Source: Adhaeribacter rhizoryzae (GTDB lineage Bacteria > Bacteroidota > Bacteroidia > Cytophagales > Hymenobacteraceae). From it: a stretch of 64,000 bases of DNA. Of this stretch, positions 17,834 through 26,672 are shown piece after piece. Position 1 is the first letter of the stretch. Each line of letters starts with the position of its first letter. The stretch is from assembly GCF_008629685.1 (NCBI RefSeq), contig NZ_VWSF01000001.1, positions 1 to 64,000 of the forward strand, given 5' to 3'. A program made the position numbers and the translations under genes. Under the pieces are notes generated by a model that saw nothing but the letters and a program-made list of their open reading frames with translations, was not told the origin of the DNA and searched no databases.

Positions 17834-19615
17834 ATGAAGCTGTCTACTCAAAGTAAATATTTATTAAGTACTAAAAAGGAACATGGTTTTAAAGCTTTGT
17901 TACCAATACTAAGCTTATTTGTTTTGGTAAGTATTGGTTTGGTGTTTTTACCTAAAATTGCCTTAGCCGAATGCCCGGATTTCCCGGCTTATGCAACAGT
18001 AGTTAATGGCGGACAAGGAGATTATAAAATAAACGGCAACAAGGTTTACGTTTTTAAAGGTAATTTTACCGGCAATATATCCGAACTTGGCAAGAATGCC
18101 AGAATATATGTGGATGCTGCGGCTACTTTTAAACCGCAAAATTTTCAGAATGTGGCGGGCGAAGTAATCAATTGCGGTTCCGTAAATCTTAATAATCTTA
18201 ACCCATCATCTAATTTTAAAATTAGTAACTATGGGGCTGTTAATATTGGTAACCTTAATGCTGCACCTAATTTTGGCTTTACCAACTACGGGTTGGTTGT
18301 TATAGGCACTCTGAATACGGCAACCGGCTTTACCCTTACCAATTTTAAAGAAGTTACTTTTAATGGCAGCATTAATTTTAACGGGCAATCATATATTAAT
18401 AACATGACCGGTGCTACTTTAAATTATGATAAAGGATTTAATTTAAGTAGCGATTCTAAAGTAACCAACGATGGTACCATTATTCAAAAAACGGGCGGCT
18501 TTACTTTAAATTCCGGTAAAATTATTAACTACGGTTATTTATCGAGTAGTGCTGGCAATGCTTCTATTAACGGTAGTATAGAGAACTTTGGGGTATTTAC
18601 CATTAATGGCGGAACATTAACTTTAAATAGTGCGGCTGGGCTGATAAATTATTGTACGGTAGTGGCGAAGCACGGTATTATAAATAACACCACCCTGGAA
18701 AATGCCGGTTTAATACTTGCCTCGCAGAATTCAGATAACAGCATTACCAATAACGGCAGAATTATAAACAACGGTTATATACAAGGCTCTGATTTTAAAA
18801 ACAACAACGCTGTTAACGGCAAGGGTAGTTTTTACTTTACCGGGCACACCAGTACGCAGGGGAGTTTTGCCAATAATGCAGCAGATGATATTACATTTTA
18901 CGATGCAACTTCTAATAGCGATAAAATATTTGACCAGGGGCAAAATGTGGGTAAAGTGAAGCGCAGCGTAGTAACACCTTTGCCGGAACAACATCGGCCG
19001 GAGGCTTGCAGCGCCATTATTACCCCCGTGCCGACGCCAGATGATAAAGACCCGTTGCCGGTAGAACTGGTTAACTTTAAAGGCAAGCTTGTAAATGGCA
19101 ATATATTGCTGGAGTGGCTTACGGCTACTGAAAAAAACAACGAGAAATTTGAGGTAGAGCGTAGCACCGATGGCCTGAACTTTATTAAAATTGGCACGAT
19201 TGCCGGCAATGGTACTACTACTCATAAAAACAATTACCGATTCGAAGACCAACGGGCACCTGGTAACAAAACATTATATTACCGCCTAAACCAGGTTGAT
19301 TTCGACGGAAAGCACACTTATTCTAAAGTTATTGCTGTAAAAACCAGTAATCACCAAATGGTAGTAACCCCCACGCCCAACCCTTTTGGCAACGGCGATC
19401 GGGTAACCTTAAATATTACCACAAACGAGAATACGCCAGTGGTGCTAACGCTGCTAAATTTGGCCGGCAATACCATGCTGAAAAAACAAGTGCAGCTAAA
19501 CAGTGGCAATAGTACCCTTAACCTGGAAAACTTAGAACAACTTACTGCCGGTATGTACGTGTTGGTGTTAGAATATAATGGTAGCCGCCTGCAACATAAA
19601 TTATTAAAAAAGTAA
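17834..19615 (+). CDS. Type IX secreted surface protein, adhesin-like with Asn-rich repeats
   Basis: This 593-residue protein starts with an export signal (hydrophobic ~24-45, ending ALAEC). Residues ~70-370 contain short, imperfect repeats rich in Asn and Gly (FKISNYGAVNIGNLN, FGFTNYGLVVIGTLN, and later xxNNGxIINNGYIQG) that should coil into a right-handed beta-helix. Residues ~405-505 (LPVELVNFKGKLVNG, then LEWLTATEKNNEKFEVERS) are the linker domain often found before type IX tails. The last ~80 residues are the sorting domain (TPNPFGNGDRV ... GMYVLVLEYNG ... LLKK). The likely location is the cell surface. The actual binding partner is unknown. Confidence 0.85.
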   Translation: MKLSTQSKYLLSTKKEHGFKALLPILSLFVLVSIGLVFLPKIALAECPDFPAYATVVNGGQGDYKINGNKVYVFKGNFTGNISELGKNARIYVDAAATFKPQNFQNVAGEVINCGSVNLNNLNPSSNFKISNYGAVNIGNLNAAPNFGFTNYGLVVIGTLNTATGFTLTNFKEVTFNGSINFNGQSYINNMTGATLNYDKGFNLSSDSKVTNDGTIIQKTGGFTLNSGKIINYGYLSSSAGNASINGSIENFGVFTINGGTLTLNSAAGLINYCTVVAKHGIINNTTLENAGLILASQNSDNSITNNGRIINNGYIQGSDFKNNNAVNGKGSFYFTGHTSTQGSFANNAADDITFYDATSNSDKIFDQGQNVGKVKRSVVTPLPEQHRPEACSAIITPVPTPDDKDPLPVELVNFKGKLVNGNILLEWLTATEKNNEKFEVERSTDGLNFIKIGTIAGNGTTTHKNNYRFEDQRAPGNKTLYYRLNQVDFDGKHTYSKVIAVKTSNHQMVVTPTPNPFGNGDRVTLNITTNENTPVVLTLLNLAGNTMLKKQVQLNSGNSTLNLENLEQLTAGMYVLVLEYNGSRLQHKLLKK

Positions 19616-19639
19616 GCTAATATTTTTGTTAGAAATAAT

Positions 19640-19667
19640 AAGGCCCGGTTTTAACCGAGCCTTTTTG
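19640..19667 (+). terminator. Intrinsic terminator after the adhesin-like gene
   Basis: AGGCCCGGTT pairs with AACCGAGCCT (one mismatch) around TT, followed by TTTTTG. Confidence 0.75.
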
Positions 19668-19727
19668 CTTTTACCGGGGAAAGGAATAGAACACTGGTGT
19701 TTAAGAAATCCTGCTGTTAGCGGCCGT

Positions 19728-20474
19728 TTATTTATTGGGTGTTGTACGCATATTAGCCGTCTTGCCGCTTGCTTTTGCCTTTTCGTAATCTGCTAAACAT
19801 TTGCTTAGCGGTTTGCCCTGGTTATGAATACAATCGCAAAATGCTTCGCAAGCCTTAGGGTTACTATTCCCAGGACAGCCATTCCAGCATTCCGCTGGTT
19901 CATTGCCAGGCCGAATATCATAAATAACATTGTTAAAAAACACAACCGTTGCCAGCGTAGCCACTACGCCGCCAAAAAACAAAAATGGAAATTTGTTATC
20001 TAGCTGTTTTTCAACTGTCGGGTTCGCAGTAATTTTAACCTGCTTAAAAGGCAGAATAGATTTAAGTCGGTTGTAGTCCCAGCATAATAAAAATGAATTA
20101 GCCAATAGCATAAATGTTGCGGCACGCGTGCCTTCAAACCTAAGCGCATAGGTCAGTACACAAATATTTAGTATAATCGGAAAACTGCTAAGGGCACCCA
20201 GTAGGGCCGTTCTTGGAATGAGTAATAAGATAGCCACTATTACCTGGCTTACACCAATAAATGTATAATAATACCCGGTATTGAGTAAAGCATCAAAATA
20301 TTGTCCTAATGGGTGATTATGCGATAAGCCGGCTGCAAAGCGTTCGCCTTTAATTTTTATTAATCCTGAAATTACCCACGCAATAGCTAAGCTCAAACGG
20401 CAAAAAACAGCAAAGTAGCCATACCATTTATTCCCTTTTGCTTCATAATAATATTGCTCAAGTTTGTTCAGCAT
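19728..20474 (-). CDS. DoxX family membrane protein with a Cys-rich C-terminal tail
   Basis: This 248-residue protein has four or five hydrophobic segments in the first 140 residues. Motifs include SGLIKIKGERFAAG and HPLGQYFDALLNTGYYY, typical of DoxX-like membrane proteins, some of which take part in redox processes. A further helix lies near residues 165-185. The tail after it, outside the usual DoxX length, holds six cysteines between residues 197 and 226 (C-x3-C-x8-C-x3-C-x-C-x9-C), suggesting a disulfide-linked or metal-binding domain outside the inner membrane. No functional partner lies nearby. The family assignment is firm; the role is not. Confidence 0.8.
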   Translation of the reverse strand: MLNKLEQYYYEAKGNKWYGYFAVFCRLSLAIAWVISGLIKIKGERFAAGLSHNHPLGQYFDALLNTGYYYTFIGVSQVIVAILLLIPRTALLGALSSFPIILNICVLTYALRFEGTRAATFMLLANSFLLCWDYNRLKSILPFKQVKITANPTVEKQLDNKFPFLFFGGVVATLATVVFFNNVIYDIRPGNEPAECWNGCPGNSNPKACEAFCDCIHNQGKPLSKCLADYEKAKASGKTANMRTTPNK

Positions 20475-20571
20475 TTTGCTATGTATTTATTTTTATGTTT
20501 TAAATCGGCTTTAATTGCCGCTAATATTGCGCTTATAGAAAATAGCTACTAGATGTTTTGTAATTCGAAAC

Positions 20572-20694
20572 TTACGCTTAGGTGTTTACTACTGGGTTAT
20601 CCTGAGCTTGTCGAAGGATCTGTTACAACCAAATAAAAGTAGATTCAGCTACATCGGGAGGCGCAACATGACTACAATATTTTAAGCGCAATAC
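20572..20694 (+). repeat. REP-like composite repeat, copy 2, with an inverted partial copy
   Basis: ATCCTGAGCTTGTCGAAGGATCT lies at 20599-20621. At about 20668-20694 the reverse complement of GCGCTTAAAATATTGTAGTCAT, the 5' part of the copy at 29683, appears, so the element seems doubled head to head. The surrounding gap 20475-20974 also holds the palindromic repeat at 20749-20806 and no gene. Confidence 0.65.
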
Positions 20695-20748
20695 CAAAAT
20701 AAAATGATTGCTGCGCTTTTAAATATACAAGGGCATACTACCCAACGT

Positions 20749-20806
20749 AGTTATTCCGGAGGAATCTTAACGGTTACCTGCTAATAAGATTCTTTCAGAA
20801 TGACCG
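20749..20806 (+). repeat. Palindromic extragenic repeat, divergent copy
   Basis: GTTATTCCGGAGGAATCTTA and AAGATTCTTTCAGAATGAC form imperfect arms around CGGTTACCTGCTAAT. It is related to the elements at 13946 and 29801. Confidence 0.6.
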
Positions 20807-20974
20807 GGTTGCGTGGGTATGCTTTAGAAAATATTGGAAAATAAACTAAGGCGCATCTTCAATTTGATAATGGTATAATATTGGTATAATTACTTTATAA
20901 GGCGGTTATAGAGCTTTTGACAAGCGCCGGAAAACAAAATGTTAAGCACGGTTACTGTTTAGCAGTATATTCCG

Positions 20975-22219
20975 TTACTTAAACCCAAATATTACCGGAA
21001 ATATAAACGTGACGATGATGGCCCAGCAGGCGTAAACGGGCAAAAAGAAAGCAATAGATTTGCCTACTTCGGAAACATCTTTTTTCCGGATAATTACCTG
21101 CCAAAGCTTTATGGCTACCAACAGCAGATTTATTAATATTAAAATATTGCTACCCATTACTGCGGCCCGGTTAGGCGTAATGCCCCATTCGGAAATCCGG
21201 AATAAAATGGCCGATAGGGCAATACCGTTCACGATTACCGTTACTACCGACAGCAAAAACAAAATAATTATTTCTGTTTGGCGCTGGCTGTTTTTAGCAG
21301 ATTCGGCCACCGAAAACAAAATAATAGCCATTACCCCAACTAACAGCGCGTTAAAAATAATTAAGAATTCCCGGTCGTTGTAAGGGTCTTTGCCCGAAGT
21401 AATAATAGCTACCAGGTAACCAACCAGGGTAATTAAAACCAACGGGCTGAACAGGCGAGCAATTACCGGCGATATTTTATTAACCAGTTGAGGATTGGTT
21501 TGGGTAATGTAAGTGCCCACAATAGGCAAGGCGGCCAGGCCCATAATTACCACATATTGAAAATAAATTTCTTCAATTTTATAGCCAATAATGGCGAAAA
21601 GGTTAATGGTTATACCGGTAAGAATGCCGCCTGAAATTAACAGCAGCGCACACATAACCAGCAGGTCGCCGTTGTACCGTAAAAAAGAAAGCCGTTTTTG
21701 GAGATTGCCCGGTTGGTTGCCTACATAAGCAAAGCCTAACATTGCCCACAAAAGCAAGATCAGGTGTATGCAGGACAAAATTAAGGTATCGCTGTTTTTT
21801 ACATTAGGCAGGAAGTTGATATAAATTAAAGAAATTACCGTTACGCCAATAATTAAAGCGGTTTTCCTGATTTCTAGGTGGCTTTTTAAGGCAAAGTAGG
21901 TGGTAAGCAACGGGAAAACGATAAAACCTATATTACGCGGGTAAAAAAACTCTTCGTCCAGAGAAAATATTGCCGGTATTTTGGCCAGAATACCGGCTAC
22001 CAGCGCGGCAATAATTACGAATTGCAAATCCCGTCGCGTTCCCCAATAAATTTCATCGGTTTCGTAGTGCAGCCTTTCGTGCCAGAATTGGGCCAGCGAA
22101 TTATCGCTCAGTTCGGGGTATAAAGCGCTAAAAGCTTTTTTAAAAGCCGATTTGTTTTGCCGGTACAGTTTCTCTAACTGTTGCGGTTGGTTTAAGTGGG
22201 TTAATATTTCGTTTTCCAT
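20975..22219 (-). CDS. DUF4153 multi-pass membrane protein
   Basis: This 414-residue protein has a ~65 residue charged N-terminus (WHERLHYETDEIYWGTRRD) and then ten or more hydrophobic helices to the end. This matches DUF4153 proteins, which are widespread in Bacteroidota with unknown function. It lies downstream, on the same strand, of the winged-helix regulator at 22450 and has a copy of the same operator 65-90 bp before its start codon, so it probably belongs to that regulon although separately promoted. Confidence 0.75.
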   Translation of the reverse strand: MENEILTHLNQPQQLEKLYRQNKSAFKKAFSALYPELSDNSLAQFWHERLHYETDEIYWGTRRDLQFVIIAALVAGILAKIPAIFSLDEEFFYPRNIGFIVFPLLTTYFALKSHLEIRKTALIIGVTVISLIYINFLPNVKNSDTLILSCIHLILLLWAMLGFAYVGNQPGNLQKRLSFLRYNGDLLVMCALLLISGGILTGITINLFAIIGYKIEEIYFQYVVIMGLAALPIVGTYITQTNPQLVNKISPVIARLFSPLVLITLVGYLVAIITSGKDPYNDREFLIIFNALLVGVMAIILFSVAESAKNSQRQTEIIILFLLSVVTVIVNGIALSAILFRISEWGITPNRAAVMGSNILILINLLLVAIKLWQVIIRKKDVSEVGKSIAFFLPVYACWAIIVTFIFPVIFGFK

Positions 22220-22283
22220 GATGTTGTAGTTTAATATTTTCGTTCTCGGGTTTCTGAGTTATGTACTTTTAAATTTTTTTGTC

Positions 22284-22309
22284 TTAAAGTACTTTGTATT
22301 TCAAAGTAT
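22284..22309 (-). promoter_or_regulatory. Operator-like palindrome upstream of the DUF4153 gene
   Basis: On the plus strand this reads TTAAAGTACTTTGTA, three bases, then CAAAGT: the dyad ACTTTG-N5-CAAAGT overlapping AAAGTACTTT. The same arrangement recurs at 23393-23417 before the regulator operon. The likely ligand is the winged-helix protein encoded between the two sites. Confidence 0.6.
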
Positions 22310-22449
22310 ATAATCAAAAAAATAGTGCTCTGTATATTTTATAAAAGCATCAATGGTTAATCTGGAATATTTGCGAACATCCACCAATTAAATATTACTG
22401 CTGCCATTGTGCTTCGTTCCGCATAAATTTCTTAGTAATGCATAATAAT

Positions 22450-22746
22450 TTACTCCCGGGTTTTAATGAGCTGCTCCAGCGCATCTAAGTGTTGGTCGAA
22501 AGCTTGTTGGCCGGAAGTGGTTACCGCGTAAGAAGTGTTTGGTTTTTTGCCAATAAATTGCTTGCGTACCTGAATAAAATCCAGTTTTTCCAGAGCCGAT
22601 AAATGGCTGGCCAGGTTGCCATCAGTTACCTGTAAAATTTCTTTCAGTTCTGTAAATTCCATCCAGTCATTCACCCTTAAAACCGACATAATACCCAACC
22701 GAATTCTGCTTTCAAATGCTTTATTTAATTCGCCAACCCAGTTCAT
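22450..22746 (-). CDS. Winged-helix transcriptional regulator
   Basis: This 98-residue protein consists of one winged-helix domain. Residues ~10-25 (FESRIRLGIMSVLRVNDW) form helix 1, TELKEILQVTDGNLASHLSALEKLDFI (given here as the helix-turn-helix at about 32-58) the DNA-reading part, and QFIGKKPNTSYAVT the wing. It is of the small ArsR/MarR-like type (HTH_34) common in Bacteroidota. Its ATG overlaps the stop of the upstream membrane-protein gene by 4 bp, so the two are translationally coupled. It probably represses its own operon and the DUF4153 gene through the shared palindrome. Confidence 0.85.
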   Translation of the reverse strand: MNWVGELNKAFESRIRLGIMSVLRVNDWMEFTELKEILQVTDGNLASHLSALEKLDFIQVRKQFIGKKPNTSYAVTTSGQQAFDQHLDALEQLIKTRE

Positions 22747-23381
22747 CGTTCGTATTTTTGGTACATGCGCGCACCGTAAAAAATATGCAGTACCCCAAAC
22801 CCAATGGCCCAGATAAACAACCCGTAGCCAACTACAAAAGAGGCGAGTAAACCCAAAGAAATTTCGCTTAAAGCCAGGTACCGTAAATCGGGGTAAGTGT
22901 ATTTGCTGGTATTAAGCAGTGCCAAGCCGTAAAACAACAGGGTAGCCGGCGCTACCAGCGTAAATATACCGTGATCTAGCAATACTAAACAAAAAATGCC
23001 GCCCGCCGAGAGCGGTATAAACATATTCCAGACTACGCGCTGCGCGGTTCTATCCCAAATAGGCAAATTATGTTTGCGGGCGCGTTGCGTGGTTAAAAAA
23101 ATAGCCACCGATACCGAGGCTACCAACACCAGGATGGCCACAGTAAACAGGTAAATAAAAAACTCAGCATCAGGAATACCCGAACTAAGGGTGGCCCGGG
23201 TGTAATATTCTTCCATGGTAAACGACAACCGGTACCGGATAGCTACCGCAGCTGCACCCAATAAAGCAAAAATACCCGCAAAAACGCCCGATAAACCGCT
23301 CAGGGAAATGAACCGGGAAGAACGCTCCATCATCGACCTGATATCGGTTAATGTTTCCAGGGGATCGGGCTTGTGTTCCAT
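22743..23381 (-). CDS. Membrane protein of unknown function, first gene of the regulator operon
   Basis: This 212-residue protein has a charged N-terminus (LETLTDIRSMMERSSRFISLSG) followed by about six hydrophobic helices. I do not recognise a named family, but this gene order (membrane protein, winged-helix regulator, DUF4153) fits a conserved Bacteroidota module. It could be the signal-sensing partner of the regulator, since the two genes overlap by 4 bp. A copy of the shared operator ends 12 bases from its start. Confidence 0.7.
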   Translation of the reverse strand: MEHKPDPLETLTDIRSMMERSSRFISLSGLSGVFAGIFALLGAAAVAIRYRLSFTMEEYYTRATLSSGIPDAEFFIYLFTVAILVLVASVSVAIFLTTQRARKHNLPIWDRTAQRVVWNMFIPLSAGGIFCLVLLDHGIFTLVAPATLLFYGLALLNTSKYTYPDLRYLALSEISLGLLASFVVGYGLFIWAIGFGVLHIFYGARMYQKYER

Positions 23382-23392
23382 TAGTAAATGTT

Positions 23393-23417
23393 TTAAAGTA
23401 CTTTGTAATGCAAAGTT
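23393..23417 (-). promoter_or_regulatory. Operator-like palindrome upstream of the regulator operon
   Basis: The plus strand reads TTAAAGTACTTTGTA, ATG, CAAAGTT. It is identical in all conserved positions to 22284-22309. It lies 12 bp ahead of the start codon at 23381, where a bound repressor would block transcription or early elongation. Confidence 0.6.
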
Positions 23418-23604
23418 AAAATAACGAACCCGATAACCTAATGTTTCGGCCAGAATATTTTATTTATTAATTGGAATTAAGGAAAATTTCAGATGAAAGT
23501 AGTTTAAGAAAAGCGCAGCCATTATACAGCGGAAGTTATTAAGATGCTTACCTGATTGCAATAAAGAGAAAAGCGTTTGTTACGGCGTTTAAGCAACCCA
23601 TCGC

Positions 23605-23662
23605 TGTTATTCCAGAGGAACCTGTTTTGCAGATAACCAAATAGGTTCCTCCTGAATGACAA
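23605..23662 (+). repeat. Palindromic extragenic repeat, copy 2
   Basis: CCAGAGGAACCT and AGGTTCCTCCTG are the arms around GTTTTGCAGATAACCAAAT. AAGCAACCCA stands just outside it at 23591-23600, as at the copy at 13946. The remaining gap 23663-24019 has no recognisable gene. Confidence 0.75.
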
Positions 23663-24019
23663 TTGTGGGTGTTTTAGGTTGATATTAAGTATCTGAAATA
23701 CAATGCGATAAATATTTATTGGCGTAAAATTAGGCTTGCGGCATGCTTTGGTAGTTTCAAAATTGGAGGAGGAGGTATCTGCTTAGAATAACCAACCACC
23801 AAAGCCAGGTTTAAGTAGTTCGAATAAAATAGCAGCAGCATTCAGGTTCTTATTTGGCTTGTTCAGGACTAATATTCCGGCATTTACCCAATTAAAATTG
23901 ATTACGGCTTCTTGTTAGTGCTACTTTGTAGAGCAGGAAGGCAAAAACCACGCTGTTAGTTGTTGGGTTTAGCCGCCGCCAGTACCAGAGTTACCCGACC
24001 CATTAGCCAAAATAAAACT

Positions 24020-24163
24020 ATGAAAACTATTACCAACCTTTTTAACCTGAGTGCCCTGGAATGGGTACACTGCTGCCAGGAAAGCATTTCTGTTATTTAC
24101 CGGAATTTTACTTCGCCGGCCAGAAACTTAAGGCCTCTTTTAATAACTGCCCGCGTGCGCTAA
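24020..24163 (+). CDS. Possible 47-residue small protein with hairpin at its 3' end
   Basis: An ATG frame starting MKTITNLFNLSALEW runs to a TAA at 24161-24163. A perfect 14 bp stem (24141-24154 with 24176-24189) covers its last codons, with the stop in the loop. It has no recognisable domain. It could be a leader peptide for the lipoprotein gene at 24347 or a chance frame. Confidence 0.25.
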   Translation: MKTITNLFNLSALEWVHCCQESISVIYRNFTSPARNLRPLLITARVR

Positions 24164-24196
24164 AGCCAATAAGCTGCGGGCAGTTATTATTTATTT
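24141..24196 (+). terminator. Perfect 14 bp hairpin followed by a T-rich stretch
   Basis: TAATAACTGCCCGC at 24141-24154 pairs completely with GCGGGCAGTTATTA at 24176-24189; the loop is 21 bases and TTTATTT follows. It could be an intrinsic terminator or attenuator 150 bp ahead of the lipoprotein gene. Confidence 0.5.
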
Positions 24197-24346
24197 CGGC
24201 CTTGCCCATATAAATACAAGCCCTGACATAAACCAATCACTTAAAGAACTTACAAACCGGAAAGTAGCTAAAATGCTTTTCTTAAAATTTTATTGCCAAA
24301 CCTTTTTTCCTAACCTAAAAAAACACCTGACCTATTAACAAAAACT

Positions 24347-26509
24347 ATGAAAACCAAAAACCTACCAAGTGCCTTTACCCCAGCAAATAACCGGCTCCGC
24401 CTGTACAACCTGGCCCAGTTTAATTTTTCGGTAAAAACTTTAATGCTGCTGCTGGTAGCTGTTATGGCCACCTTAACCAGTTGCGAAGAAGATAAGCCGG
24501 AGCCAAAACCCGCTACCACCGTTACAGCCAAAGCCGGCGACGACCAAACCATTAACCTGGGTACTTTGGTTACCTTAGATGCCAGCGCCTCTACTGATAG
24601 TGAAGGCAAAACTTTAACTTATAGCTGGGCCATTGTTACCAAACCCGCTACCAGCAACGCTACGCTTACCAACGCCAACCAGGCTAAACCAACTTTTACG
24701 CCTGATGTAGCCGGCGAATATGAACTGGAAGTATCGGTTTCGAACGGCACCGGATCGGCCAAAGACAAAGTAAAAATTACGGTAACTGCGCCAACTGGCG
24801 GCAATATTAACCTGAACGAGCCCATTGAGCAAGATATAGTGCTAACCAACGTAGTAGCCGACCCTACTAAACCCGATTACCGGCTTACCCAAAACTTGCT
24901 GGTGAATGCCAAATTAACCATTATGCCCGGGGTAGTAATAGAAGCAGATGCCGATAAAGGTATTTACATTAACGAAAACGGCGCTTTAATTGCCAAAGGT
25001 ACGGCCACCAACAAAATTGTATTTACCGGTAAAGATAAAACCAAAGGTTACTGGGAAGGCATTATGGTTATTTCGGGCAACCCGGCCAACGAGCTGGATT
25101 TTGTAGAAGTAAATTATGCGGGCAGCAGTAACTTATCTGGTATTGGCTCAGCTATTAAAGCCGGTATGGTTATATCTTACCACGGCACTATTCCGGGCCA
25201 GATGAAAATATCCAACACCACTTTTTCCCAAAGCAATGGTTATGGTTTGTACCTGCACGGCATTGGTCAGGTATCTGCTTTTGCCAACAACACTTTCTCG
25301 AACAACAGCGGCAACGCCATGTACCTGGCCGCTAACTTAGCCCATAAACTAGATGCCGCTACTAAATTTAAAGGCGGTAACGGCTACGAAGGCGTAGAAA
25401 TTGCCGGCGAAGTAGAACACAACGACGAAGTAACCTGGCCTGCTTTTACCGATGGGGCTTCATACCTGGTTTCGGAAGATATTATTTTAGAATCGGGCGT
25501 GAAAATTACTGCCGGTGCTAAATTAGAATTTGCGAACGAAACCGGTTTTTATGTAAGAGACAACGGTGCCTATTTAATTGCCAAAGGTACTGCCGCTAAT
25601 AAAATTGTATTTACCGGCCGCAACAAAGTAACTGGTTTCTGGAACGGCGTAATGATAATATCGTCTAGCCCGCTAAACGAAATGGATTATGTAGAAATAG
25701 CGTATGCCGGCAAACGCAACTTATCTGGTATGGGTTCGGCTATTAAATCTAACCTGGTATTATCGGGCTTTAACCCGGGCGCTAAATTAAAAGTTACCAA
25801 CTCCAGTTTTACCCACAGCGGCGGCTACGGCATGTACGTACAAGACGGCCACGCCCAATTTACCGGTTTTGCTAACAACACTTTCAGCAACAATACCGGC
25901 TCTGCCTTGTTTGTTTACGCCGAGCAAGTACACAAAATAGATGCCGCTTCTAAACTGAAAAACAGCAACGGTTTTGATGGTGTGGAAACCAGCGGTGAAA
26001 TATCGCTCGATAACGAAGTAAGCTGGGCAGCCTTTACCGATGGCGCTGGTTACTACATCAACGGCGATTTGTTCTTCGATTCTGGTGTAAAACTGGAAGC
26101 AACTGCTAACGCTACTCCAACCCTCTACTTTGCTACCGATAAAGCTTTGTATGTACGCGAAAACGGTTACATTATTGCCAAAGGTACTGCTACTCAAAAA
26201 ATTACTTTTACCGGTAAAACAGCCCAAAAAGGCTTCTGGAAAGGTATCATGATTGCTACTGACAGTCCGTTGAACGAAATGAACCACGTAAACGTAATGA
26301 ACGGCGGCAAAACCAACCTAAGCGGGGTTAACGAAAAAGCTAATGTAACAGTACGCTACGATGCCGCTCTGAAAGTGGTTAATTCCAAAATAAGTAACAG
26401 CGGCGGCTACGGATTATTTGTAAAGAGAAACGGTATTATCAATGCCGATGCCGGCACCGCCAATACTTTCGAAAACAACACCAGCACCGGCTACCACAAA
26501 GAACAATAA
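24347..26509 (+). CDS. Lipoprotein with PKD-like domain and three beta-helix repeats
   Basis: This 720-residue protein has an unusually long basic n-region, then a hydrophobic helix and lipobox LTSC with Cys46, so it should be a lipoprotein. Residues ~60-150 are a PKD/K319-like domain (AGDDQTINLGTLVTLDASAS). Residues ~158-720 are three copies of a ~185-residue unit. Each copy has AKGTATNKIVFTGK-like and KGYWEGIMVISG-like stretches, then YAGxxNLSGxGSAIK and NTFSNNSGNAMY, which suggests right-handed parallel beta-helix folds of the pectate-lyase or Beta_helix type. No catalytic site is evident. It is likely exposed on the outer membrane and may bind polysaccharide; this is inference. Confidence 0.8.
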   Translation: MKTKNLPSAFTPANNRLRLYNLAQFNFSVKTLMLLLVAVMATLTSCEEDKPEPKPATTVTAKAGDDQTINLGTLVTLDASASTDSEGKTLTYSWAIVTKPATSNATLTNANQAKPTFTPDVAGEYELEVSVSNGTGSAKDKVKITVTAPTGGNINLNEPIEQDIVLTNVVADPTKPDYRLTQNLLVNAKLTIMPGVVIEADADKGIYINENGALIAKGTATNKIVFTGKDKTKGYWEGIMVISGNPANELDFVEVNYAGSSNLSGIGSAIKAGMVISYHGTIPGQMKISNTTFSQSNGYGLYLHGIGQVSAFANNTFSNNSGNAMYLAANLAHKLDAATKFKGGNGYEGVEIAGEVEHNDEVTWPAFTDGASYLVSEDIILESGVKITAGAKLEFANETGFYVRDNGAYLIAKGTAANKIVFTGRNKVTGFWNGVMIISSSPLNEMDYVEIAYAGKRNLSGMGSAIKSNLVLSGFNPGAKLKVTNSSFTHSGGYGMYVQDGHAQFTGFANNTFSNNTGSALFVYAEQVHKIDAASKLKNSNGFDGVETSGEISLDNEVSWAAFTDGAGYYINGDLFFDSGVKLEATANATPTLYFATDKALYVRENGYIIAKGTATQKITFTGKTAQKGFWKGIMIATDSPLNEMNHVNVMNGGKTNLSGVNEKANVTVRYDAALKVVNSKISNSGGYGLFVKRNGIINADAGTANTFENNTSTGYHKEQ

Positions 26510-26641
26510 GAACAACCTGGTACACCGTGCCTGCTAATTTAAAATATTCATTCTTTTCCCCCGGAGAACAAATTACACAAGTCTCTTTTAGAAAGGTAAA
26601 GAATAAAGATTAATAAAAGTTTTACATGCAGTTTGTTTTTA

Positions 26642-26672
26642 AGGCCTCCTGGTTTCCGGGAGGTTTTTTTTA
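26642..26672 (+). terminator. Intrinsic terminator after the beta-helix lipoprotein
   Basis: CCTCCTGG pairs with CCGGGAGG (one mismatch) around TTT, followed by eight T residues. The remaining gap to 27132 contains a weakly palindromic stretch (about 26872-26980, from TGTCATTTTGAAAAAATC to TCCTTCCAGGATGACA), distantly like the other CATTC...GAATGAC elements, and no gene. Confidence 0.7.
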
